From: an uncultured Amaricoccus sp.
GTDB taxonomy: Bacteria; Pseudomonadota; Alphaproteobacteria; Rhodobacterales; Rhodobacteraceae
Assembly (NCBI RefSeq): GCF_937891315.1
Contig: NZ_CALAGI010000093.1
Location: forward strand, 1-5,618
Reading direction: 5' to 3'
Length of the DNA: 5,618 nt
The notes under the pieces were generated by a model. That model was not told the DNA's origin, searched no databases, and saw nothing but the letters and a program-made list of their open reading frames with translations. The translations under genes and the position numbers were made by a program. This document shows, in pieces, positions 1 through 5,433 of this stretch (the first letter of the stretch is position 1; every line of letters begins with the position of its first letter).

Positions 1-28
1 GGAGTTCAGACGTGTGCTCTTCCGATCT
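1..28 (+). other. Illumina TruSeq read-2 adapter remnant (not genomic)
   Basis: The first 28 bases match, as I know it, the 3' end of the Illumina TruSeq index/read-2 adapter, ending in the typical GCTCTTCCGATCT. Genomic sequence therefore begins at about base 29. Translation through the adapter gives the familiar artefact peptides: the receptor frame on the minus strand ends in a spurious QIGRAHV followed by stop, and a plus-strand frame begins with a spurious MCSSDL. Neither belongs to a real protein. The adapter marks this as an untrimmed contig end. Confidence 0.97.
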
Positions 29-1322
29 GGCCGGCATTCTCGATCTGGTCGGTCTCGCCGGGGGTGCGGGGAAAGTCCACCACGTCGGCGCCATAGCCCG
101 GATCGAACAGGTTGATCGGCGGCGCTTCGCCGTAGAGATAGTCGGTGTCGTTCGTCGTCTCCTGCTCGCGATAGTCGAAGCCCGCGAGCAGCCCATGGCT
201 GAGCGCGCCAGTCGTCACATCCGCGGTCAGGCGGGTGTCGATGGCGAAGGCGGTGGTGGTCTCGTCGAGGAAGTAAGGCGTCCGCCCGTACCAGCCCGGC
301 CCGAGCTCGGGCAGCGGATCGGCGAGGTAGAGCTGGCGGTAATCGACGTCGAGGCGCATGTAGCGGGCGTTCTGCACCAGGCTGACGCTCGGCGAGAAGT
401 CGTGCACGAACTCGTAGCCGACCGCCCATTGCGTGGTGTCGTCGCGGTCGAAGTCGGGATCGCCGGGGTTGAGGCTGACCGGAAGCTCGTTGATCAGCGC
501 CCGCGGCAGATTGCCCGACCCCTCCGCGCCCGTCGCCCGCCGCCAGTGCGAGAGCAGCGTGAAGCTGGTGTCGTCGTCGATGCGGAGGGCCAGCGAAGGG
601 GCGACATAGAGCCGGTCATCGTCGACGAAATCGGTCTGGGTGCCTGCGTCCTGCGCGAGCCCGACCAGCCGCCAGGCCGCCCGGTCGCCGTCTCCCGCCA
701 CGCCCTGGAGATCGAACGCACCCTGAAAGAAGTCGTAGCCGCCGACCTGGCCCTGTACCTCGCCCCCCGTCGCGAAGGTCGGGCGCTTGCTGACGACGTT
801 GATCAGGCCTCCGGGCGCGACCTGGCCATAGAGGACCGAGGCCGGTCCCTTCAGCACCTCGATGCGCTCGGCGCCCCAGGGCTCGATCTGCGGCTGGCCG
901 CGGCCGGGGCCGTTCGGATCGATCAGCCCGTCGACGAAAGTGCTGCGAAAGGTCGAGAAGCCGCGGATGCGCTCGGTCCAGTTGGCGCGGTTGGTGGCGA
1001 TGGGCACCGAGAACACTCCCGCCGTGTAGCCGAGCGCGTCGCCGACCGTCTGCGCCCCGCCCCGCTGGGCGATTTCGCCCGCCGTGACGACGCTGATCGA
1101 ACGCGGCGTCTCGATCAGCGGCGTGTCGGTCTTGGTGCCGGTGGCGCTCGCCTCGGCGACGATGCCCTCGACCGGGCCGGTCGCCGTCCCGGCGATGCCG
1201 GTGACCGTGATCGGATCGAGCACGAGCGCGGGGTCCGACTGGGCGAGGGCGAGCGACGGGACCGCGGCCAGCGCCGCGACGATGGCCACGCGGGACCCGC
1301 TGGCAATAAAGGATCTCGTCAA
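29..1322 (-). CDS. TonB-dependent siderophore receptor (FhuA/FoxA type), C-terminally truncated at contig edge
   Basis: Outer-membrane receptor that would import a ferric siderophore (hydroxamate type is my guess) using TonB-ExbB-ExbD energy. The start chosen is TTG at 1322-1320, because GGAGG lies 5 bases upstream and translation then opens directly into a signal peptide: MTRSF, a hydrophobic core at about residues 11-25, and ALA-Q cleavage after residue 27. A TonB-box-like LDPITVTG is at 35-42. The plug domain spans about 70-180, with ETPRSISVVT, RIRGF, FVDGL, IEVLKGPASVLYG and APGGLINVVSKRP, the usual siderophore-receptor plug motifs. Barrel strands follow from about 186, including an INLFDPGYG loop seen in FhuA/FoxA-like proteins. 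Only 431 residues are present; family members are usually about 700, so about 40% is missing. The last real codon is 32-30; the terminal QIGRAHV is adapter-derived. The truncation is an assembly edge, not a mutation. The substrate cannot be fixed from this part. Confidence 0.93.
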
Positions 1323-1327
1323 TACCC

Positions 1328-1332
1328 CCTCC
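1328..1332 (-). promoter_or_regulatory. Shine-Dalgarno deciding a TTG start for the TonB-dependent receptor
   Basis: On the minus strand GGAGG (within CCGGAGGGGG) ends 5 bases before TTG at 1322. The open frame extends 26 codons further upstream, but that extension has no signal-peptide character and no comparable ribosome site. Placing the start here puts the signal peptide at the N-terminus, as an outer-membrane protein needs. Confidence 0.75.
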
Positions 1333-1371
1333 GGCAATTGAGTGCATGGCGAGCGGGGGCTGGCTGATGCG

Positions 1372-1400
1372 AGGTTAGGAGCCCCAAACGATGGGCACAA
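1372..1400 (-). promoter_or_regulatory. Possible weak promoter for the receptor gene
   Basis: On the minus strand TTGTGC (1400-1395) and TAACCT (1377-1372) are separated by exactly 17 bases and lie about 50 bases upstream of the receptor start. Each hexamer matches only 3 of 6 sigma-70 consensus positions, so this rests mainly on spacing. I saw no convincing Fur box or Irr-type (ICE) motif nearby, although a siderophore receptor would be expected to be iron regulated. Confidence 0.2.
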
Positions 1401-1603
1401 GGAGCAACTGCCTCAGCCGGGCAATCTCTCGACCCACCCGCCCAAGGCCGCGGGACGATCGGATTTCCGCGCTGAAGGCGAGCGGGCGCTCATGGGGCGA
1501 TCGACCCGCGGGCAAGCGCGGCGGCGGGAATCCCGATGTCCGCCACAGGGCCCATTCGCTGTTCCTGTTGACGGCAGCTCTCCGCCCGTTGGCGCGGAAC
1601 GCC

Positions 1604-1634
1604 GACCAGAACGAACGCAACCGTCCGCCTGGTC
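1604..1634. repeat. Inverted repeat GACCAG / CTGGTC
   Basis: GACCAG at 1604-1609 and its exact reverse complement CTGGTC at 1629-1634 are separated by 19 bases. Alone this is modest, but it sits just 16 bases from the stronger hairpin at 1651-1681 in the same gene-poor gap, so the two may be parts of one structured element. No T-tract follows on either strand. Confidence 0.4.
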
Positions 1635-1650
1635 TTTCAGTTACCCATGA

Positions 1651-1681
1651 GGGTTTGCCGGGTTTTTCCGGTGGCGAACCC
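1651..1681 (+). repeat. Strong hairpin (GGGTTTGCC ... GGCGAACCC)
   Basis: The arms 1651-1659 and 1673-1681 pair over 9 positions as RNA from the plus strand, one of them a U-G wobble. From the minus strand the same position becomes a C-A mismatch, so the plus-strand RNA folds better. An alternative inner stem, CCGG at 1658-1661 with CCGG at 1668-1671, closes a GTTTTT loop. It lies about 78 bases beyond the LysR stop on the minus strand, so it could serve as an imperfect terminator for that gene, but no U-tract follows. A structured RNA or small mobile repeat is the alternative. Confidence 0.45.
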
Positions 1682-1759
1682 TTCGACGAGATCGGTGAAC
1701 CGTGGCGAGGCTCCGCGTCGAGCTTCCGCGGACAGTCGGCGCCTGCTCCCTGCTTCGGA

Positions 1760-2659
1760 CTATGCCGCGCCGAGATCGGCCCGATCCTCCAGCTGGTCGA
1801 GAAGGCTCTGCACCACCGGCGGCGGCGCGCCCCCGGCCCGGGTGCAGAGCGACAGGCGGCGCGTCGCCCAGTCGTCGCCGAGCCGGACCGCGACGATCCC
1901 CGTCGCTCGGCGGGCGCGGCGGGCGGCGGTCTCGGGGACGATGCCGACCCCGACCCCGGCGCCGGCCATGAGGCAGATGTCGCCGAGGCCGCGCACCCGG
2001 ATGCGCGGCCGGAGGCGCAGGCCGAGCTTCGCGGCCTGAGCGTCGAGATGATCCTGCAACGCGCCGCCCGACAGGGTGATGAGGGGCTCGCCGGCGAGGT
2101 CTGCGAAGGCGACCCGCCGCCGGGCGGCGAGGGGGTGGCCGCGCGGGGCGACGACGACCAGCCGGTCGATGGCGAAGGGCCGCAGGTCCAGGCCCGCGGT
2201 GTCGACGGCCGCGGACAGCACCCCGATCTCGGCCGAGCCGCGGATAACGGCGCGGGCGATGTCGGCGCTCTCGCGCTCCTTCAGCGCGACATCGACCCGC
2301 GGATGCCGGGCCAGCCAGGGCGCGAGGCGGGCGGGCAGGAACTCCGTCATCGCCGCGGTGTTCGCGAGCATCCGGATGGCGGTGCGCGCGCCGGCGGCGA
2401 GCTGGCCGATCTCGCCCCGCATCCGCGCCGCCTGCCCGAGGATCAGCCGGGCGTGATGCAGCAGCGCCTCGCCGGCCTCGGTCGGTGTCACCCCGCGCCG
2501 TCCGCGGTCGAAGAGCCGCAGGCCGGCGGCGGCCTCCATCTCGCGCAGGCGCTCGCTGGCGGCGGCGAGCGACAGGCCGGCGTCCTCGGCGCCATGAGTG
2601 ATGCTGCCCGCATCGGCGACGGCGAGGAACAGGCGCAGGTCGGTGAGGTCGAAGCGCAT
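1760..2659 (-). CDS. LysR-family transcriptional regulator (divergent to TauE/SafE permease)
   Basis: A 299-residue LysR-type regulator, full length for the family. The N-terminal winged helix-turn-helix covers about residues 1-60: MRFDLTDLRLFLAVADAGSI, then the recognition region AAASERLREMEAAAGLRLFDR, and the typical GVTPTEAGEALLHHAR at about 56-71 leading into the linker helix. The effector-binding domain spans about 93-290, with LLVVAPRGHPLA-type and GVGVGIVPE signatures (here LVVVAPRGHPLA and GAGVGVGIVPETAARR). The ATG at 2659 is chosen because homologous regulators begin at MRFDLTDLRLF; the longer upstream frame would run through the divergent promoter and the permease gene. The ribosome site is weak. 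The gene faces away from the TauE/SafE permease gene, a pairing I know to be common, so it probably controls that gene and itself. The effector is unknown. Confidence 0.93.
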   Translation of the reverse strand: MRFDLTDLRLFLAVADAGSITHGAEDAGLSLAAASERLREMEAAAGLRLFDRGRRGVTPTEAGEALLHHARLILGQAARMRGEIGQLAAGARTAIRMLANTAAMTEFLPARLAPWLARHPRVDVALKERESADIARAVIRGSAEIGVLSAAVDTAGLDLRPFAIDRLVVVAPRGHPLAARRRVAFADLAGEPLITLSGGALQDHLDAQAAKLGLRLRPRIRVRGLGDICLMAGAGVGVGIVPETAARRARRATGIVAVRLGDDWATRRLSLCTRAGGAPPPVVQSLLDQLEDRADLGAA

Positions 2660-2759
2660 GGGGCCGAGGATAGCCGAAATCGAGCCTTCGGGCCAGCCGG
2701 AGGCAGGCCGCGGGACTTCCGCATTGCGCAAACCCGGCATCCGGCCGATCCCCCGGGGC
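2660..2759. promoter_or_regulatory. Divergent LysR/TauE promoter region with TTGCGCAA palindrome
   Basis: The 100 bp between the two divergent starts must hold both promoters. The perfect 8-bp palindrome TTGCGCAA lies at 2724-2731, inside the wider imperfect dyad TTCCGC-ATT-GCGCAA (2717-2731, one arm mismatch), and a T-N11-A pair can be drawn at 2718-2730. This is a plausible but not compelling LysR operator. I could not assign -35/-10 boxes for either gene. Confidence 0.35.
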
Positions 2760-3506
2760 ATGAGTGATGCATCCCTCCTCGTCGCGATCGGCGCGACCTT
2801 CTTCGTCGCGGGCCTCGTCAAGGGCGTGACCGGCATGGGCCTGCCCACCGTGGCAATGGGGGTGCTGGGCGCGCTCGTCTCGCCGCTGGCGGCGGCGGGC
2901 CTGCTGATCGTGCCCTCCTTCGTCACCAACCTCTGGCAACTCGCCGCCGGCCCGGCGCTGGGGCCGCTCCTCCGCCGGCTCTGGCCGATGATGGCGGCGA
3001 TCTGCGCCGGGACGGGGCTCGGCGCGGCCTTGCTCGCGAGCGGGAAAACGGAGGCGACGACCACGACGCTCGGCGCGGCGCTGGCGGCCTATGCCGGCTT
3101 CACCCTCCTCGGCCGCCAGCCGCGCGTGCCCGCCCGCGCCGAGCCCTGGCTCTCGCCCCTGATCGGCGCGACCACCGGCCTGGTCACGGGCGCGACCGGG
3201 GTCTTCGTCGTTCCCGCCGTGCCCTATCTGCAAGCCCTCGGGCTGGGGCGCGACGATCTCGTCCAGGCGCTGGGGCTCTCCTTCACCGTCTCGACCCTGG
3301 CGCTGGCGGCGGGGCTCGGCGCCCGGGGCGCCCTCTCCGGCGAGGGGATCGGCCTGTCGGCGCTGGCGCTCATCCCGGCGCTGGCGGGGATGTGGGTCGG
3401 GCAGTCCTTGCGCGACCGGATCAGCCCGGCGGCCTTCCGGCGCGTCTTCCTTCTCGGCCTCCTCGCGCTCGGCGCCGAGATGGCGCTGCGACCGTGGCTC
3501 GGGTGA
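2760..3506 (+). CDS. Sulfite exporter TauE/SafE family membrane permease
   Basis: A 248-residue inner-membrane protein with about eight hydrophobic segments, at roughly 5-20, 29-50, 75-93, 100-117, 131-152, 170-188, 198-215 and 226-242. It has the two-repeat design of TauE/SafE (DUF81) permeases: GLVKGVTGMGLP at 18-29 opens the first half, and GLVTGATGVFVVPAVPYLQ at 140-158 opens the second. The length is normal for the family. Members export or move small anions such as sulfite or sulfoacetate, but many have no proven substrate, and no sulfur-metabolism genes flank this one. The ATG at 2760 is chosen because the hydrophobic N-terminal segment follows at once; the frame further upstream crosses the LysR start. 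The ribosome site is weak. It is transcribed alone and ends 24 bp from the convergent second LysR gene, with no clear terminator between them. Confidence 0.92.
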   Translation: MSDASLLVAIGATFFVAGLVKGVTGMGLPTVAMGVLGALVSPLAAAGLLIVPSFVTNLWQLAAGPALGPLLRRLWPMMAAICAGTGLGAALLASGKTEATTTTLGAALAAYAGFTLLGRQPRVPARAEPWLSPLIGATTGLVTGATGVFVVPAVPYLQALGLGRDDLVQALGLSFTVSTLALAAGLGARGALSGEGIGLSALALIPALAGMWVGQSLRDRISPAAFRRVFLLGLLALGAEMALRPWLG

Positions 3507-3530
3507 CGCCGGCCGGGCCTCGATGCGCGA

Positions 3531-4412
3531 TCACCCGCCGTCGCTCCCGACGCCGGCCGGTTCCTGCGATTGGGAAACCAGCCACCTGAGCATGCAATCC
3601 ACATGACGCGGATTGCGCGCGCCAACCTTGCGGACGAAGTAGTAGCCTTCGGACAGCACCACCGGCGGCCCCGGCAGGACGAGCCGCCGCTCCTTCGCCA
3701 GCGCGCCGACATAGCGCCGGTCCGTCAGGACGACCCCGGCGCCGGCGAGCGCGGCCTCCAGCGCCTGCGCCCTCGTCTCCACGATCAGCCCGGGCGTCGG
3801 AGGCGCGCCCGGCTGGCCCGTCGCCCGCCACCACCGCGCCCAGTCCCGCATGCGGCTCCGCGCCCCGATCGTCGGCCAGTCCGCCGGCCTGCCGGGATGG
3901 AGCCCCGGACGTGCCGCGGGCACGAGGCTCTCGCGGAACAGGAGCGTCGCCTGAAGGCCTTCCCATTGTCCATGGCCATGGCGGATGGCGCAATCCACGT
4001 CCTCCCGATCGAAATCGACCGGCCGCCGGGTGGTGGAGACCACGAGGTCTATATCCGGGTGACGCGCCCGAAAGTCGCCGAGCCGCGGCAGGAGGAAGTT
4101 CGAGGCAAAGGTGCCGACCGTGTTGAGCCGCAGCTGACGCCGCCGTCGCCGGAGCGGCGCCACGGCCGCGTCGATCTTCTCCAGCGCGTCGCCCAGAGCG
4201 GAGAGGAGCGCCAGCCCCTCCTCGGTGATCTCCGACAGCCGGCCCCGCTTCGCCACCAGGGCGACGCCCAGCTCTTCCTCCAGATCGGCGATGCGGTGCG
4301 ACAGCGCCGAGCGCGAGATCCCCAGCGCCTCGGCCGCCGGCTCGTGCCGCCCGTGCCGTGCCAGCGCGGACAGGGCCGAAAGTCCGCGCAGCGATGGCGA
4401 CCGGTCCGACAT
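3531..4412 (-). CDS. LysR-family transcriptional regulator, GcvA-like (divergent to cupin-VOC operon)
   Basis: A 293-residue LysR-type regulator. The winged helix-turn-helix spans about residues 7-65: LRGLSALSALARHGRHEPAAEALGISRSALSHRIADLEEELG, given here in pieces as LRGLSALSALARHG and AAEALGISRSALSHRIADLE, with the recognition helix around 33-42. The effector domain begins at about 93 (LRLNTVGTFASNFLLPRL) and contains DREDVDCAIRHGHGQWEGL at about 135-153, a hallmark of GcvA-like regulators. The start ATG at 4412 is preceded by GGGAG about 10 bases upstream. It diverges from the cupin gene across a 127-bp gap that contains a strong candidate operator at 4467-4485, so it most likely regulates the cupin-VOC operon and itself. 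GcvA itself governs glycine cleavage, but no glycine-cleavage gene is here and the resemblance is only to the subfamily. Effector unknown. Confidence 0.93.
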   Translation of the reverse strand: MSDRSPSLRGLSALSALARHGRHEPAAEALGISRSALSHRIADLEEELGVALVAKRGRLSEITEEGLALLSALGDALEKIDAAVAPLRRRRRQLRLNTVGTFASNFLLPRLGDFRARHPDIDLVVSTTRRPVDFDREDVDCAIRHGHGQWEGLQATLLFRESLVPAARPGLHPGRPADWPTIGARSRMRDWARWWRATGQPGAPPTPGLIVETRAQALEAALAGAGVVLTDRRYVGALAKERRLVLPGPPVVLSEGYYFVRKVGARNPRHVDCMLRWLVSQSQEPAGVGSDGG

Positions 4413-4466
4413 GGCGCGCTTCTCCCGGTTCCGCGGCGGATCGCGACGGCGGATCCGGGGGCGGAA

Positions 4467-4485
4467 CGGTGAAATCATCTCACCG
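4467..4485. promoter_or_regulatory. Candidate LysR operator, perfect dyad CGGTGA-N7-TCACCG
   Basis: Perfect 6-bp arms flank a 7-bp AT-rich spacer (AATCATC) in a GC-rich gap between the divergent LysR and cupin genes. The inner part TGAAATCATCTCA fits T-N11-A exactly with dyad symmetry, the form established for LysR-type binding sites. It lies 55 bp upstream of the LysR start and 54 bp upstream of the cupin start, almost exactly midway, which suits a site controlling both directions. I could not assign convincing -10 and -35 boxes. Confidence 0.65.
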
Positions 4486-4528
4486 ATCGAGCGGAGCGGC
4501 AATGCTATGCCTCTCCGGGATGAAGCCC

Positions 4529-4533
4529 GGAGG
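4529..4533 (+). promoter_or_regulatory. Shine-Dalgarno fixing the cupin start
   Basis: GGAGG lies 6 bases before ATG at 4540. An in-frame ATG at 4507 would add 11 residues (MPLRDEARRTG) but has no ribosome site, so the later start is preferred. Confidence 0.8.
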
Positions 4534-4539
4534 ACAGGA

Positions 4540-5013
4540 ATGTCGCAGCCGAATTACCAGCCGATCCGCGCGGAGGATGTCCCTCCCCGCGCCAAGGCCA
4601 GCAACTATCCCGAGCCTTTCGCCGCCCGCATGGCGGGCCGGGTGAAGCGGCGACTGGGCGATGTCTTCGGCATCGCGGGGTTCGGCGTGAACCTCACCAC
4701 CCTCCGGCCCGGCGGGCGATCCGCCCTGCTGCATCGCCACAGCCATCAGGAGGAGTTCGTCTATATCCTCAGCGGAACGCCGACGTTGCGGACCGACGCG
4801 GGCGCGTTCCTGCTCCATCCGGGCATGTGCGCCGGCTTCGTGCCGGGCGGCCCGGCGCATCAGCTCGTCAACGTCACGGACGCGGATGTCGTCTATCTGG
4901 AAATCGGCGACCGCGATCCTGAGGATCGGGGCTTCTACCCGGAGGACGACCTCGAAGCGGTCTGGACGGGCGGCGGCTGGCGCTTCCTGCACAAGGACGG
5001 AGCGCCCTACTGA
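4540..5013 (+). CDS. Single-domain cupin protein (COG3837-like), function unassigned
   Basis: A 157-residue cytosolic protein with one cupin barrel and no signal peptide. Cupin motif 1 is at 59-79: G59, H65, H67, E71 or E72 and G79 in the run LLHRHSHQEEFVYILSG. Motif 2 is at 95-111: G95, P102, G104, H107 and N111 in GMCAGFVPGGPAHQLVN, with one residue more than the consensus between G and P. The probable metal ligands (H65, H67, the glutamate, H107) are all present, so it can bind a divalent metal. The C-terminal part, VVYLEIGDRDPED and then WRFLHKDGAPY, resembles the uncharacterised COG3837 group. It could be an enzyme (isomerase, dioxygenase) or a ligand-binding protein; no substrate can be named. 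It is the first gene of an operon with the VOC gene, with which its stop codon overlaps, and is divergent from a LysR regulator. Confidence 0.88.
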   Translation: MSQPNYQPIRAEDVPPRAKASNYPEPFAARMAGRVKRRLGDVFGIAGFGVNLTTLRPGGRSALLHRHSHQEEFVYILSGTPTLRTDAGAFLLHPGMCAGFVPGGPAHQLVNVTDADVVYLEIGDRDPEDRGFYPEDDLEAVWTGGGWRFLHKDGAPY

Positions 5014-5432
5014 TGCTGTCCCACGTCTTTCTCGGAACCGACGACCTCGCACGCGCCGAAGCCTTCTATGCGCCGATCCTCTCCCGGCTCGGCTGGCGCC
5101 CGCGGTTCTCCGACATGGCCGCGGGCAAGATCGGATGGGCGCCCGGCCAGACCCCGCGCCCCCTCTTTCTCATCGGCAGGCCCCACGATCAGGCGCCCGC
5201 GGTTCCGGCGAATGGCGGCATGGTCGCCCTGCTTGCGCCCGATCGCCCGACGGTCGACGAAATCCACGCCTGCGCCCTTCGGGCCGGCGGCCGGTGCGAG
5301 GGAGGCCCGGGGCTTCGGCCACACTACCACGCCCACTATTACGGCGCCTATTTCCGCGACCTGGACGGAAACAAGCTCTGCGTCTGCTGTCATGACGCCC
5401 CTGGCGCCACCTCCGCGGGGACGCCTGCCTGA
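5013..5432 (+). CDS. VOC family protein (glyoxalase/dioxygenase fold), substrate unknown
   Basis: A 139-residue protein of the vicinal oxygen chelate superfamily. The two βαβββ halves are visible: MLSHVFLGTDDLARAEAFYAPIL at the N-terminus (given as MLSHVFLGTDDL, AEAFYAPIL) and a second half with NGGMVALLAP, VDEIHACALRAGG (81-93), LRPHYHAHYYGAYFRD (101-116) and DGNKLCVCCH (118-127). H4 is at the usual first metal-ligand position, and several histidines (104, 106, 108) could add ligands. The position where glyoxalase I has its C-terminal glutamate ligand appears to be C123, so a true glyoxalase I activity is doubtful. Related proteins are often labelled lactoylglutathione lyase-like without proof. 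The ATG at 5013 shares its A with the cupin stop (TGATG), so translation is probably coupled. The last 10-12 residues (GATSAGTPA) look like a loose tail that ends exactly where the transposase remnant begins. Confidence 0.9.
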   Translation: MLSHVFLGTDDLARAEAFYAPILSRLGWRPRFSDMAAGKIGWAPGQTPRPLFLIGRPHDQAPAVPANGGMVALLAPDRPTVDEIHACALRAGGRCEGGPGLRPHYHAHYYGAYFRDLDGNKLCVCCHDAPGATSAGTPA

Positions 5433-5433
5433 T

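Larger units (their letters stand above)
1323..1759. other. 437-bp gap with no recognisable gene
   Basis: This stretch lies between the receptor start and the stop codon of the first LysR gene. Open frames cross it on both strands (for example 1375-1620 minus and 1342-1650 plus), but none has a domain, a convincing ribosome site or a protein-like composition that I recognise. It should contain the receptor promoter. It also holds two inverted repeats, at 1604-1634 and 1651-1681, and a short CGGGA-A-TCCCG palindrome at 1525-1535. The minus-strand frame stays open well above 1620 into the downstream flank of the LysR gene, so a degraded or unrecognised gene is possible. Confidence 0.5.

Noticed and set aside
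12..1367. 451-codon plus-strand frame opposite the receptor
   Set aside because: It begins inside the adapter (MCSSDL) and is antisense to a clear TonB-dependent receptor.
1375..1620. 81-codon minus-strand frame in the receptor-upstream gap
   Set aside because: No ribosome site, domain or protein-like composition that I recognise. Left as part of the uncertain gap rather than called a gene.
1323..1759. Cobalamin riboswitch or Fur box upstream of the receptor
   Set aside because: I looked for the B12-box core and for a Fur-like AT-rich dyad and found neither.
1391..2767. 458-codon plus-strand open frame
   Set aside because: It is antisense to the LysR gene at 1760-2659, is rich in A, G, R, P and D as expected of a GC-rich shadow frame, and has no recognisable domain.
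1641..3233. 530-codon minus-strand open frame
   Set aside because: It overlaps the LysR gene in another frame and the permease antisense. Its Arg/Pro-rich low-complexity composition marks it as a shadow.
3507..3530. Shared terminator between the convergent permease and LysR genes
   Set aside because: The 24-bp gap has no stem followed by a T-tract on either strand.
3570..4472. 300-codon plus-strand frame opposite the second LysR gene
   Set aside because: Antisense shadow of a well-supported LysR gene; no domain recognised.
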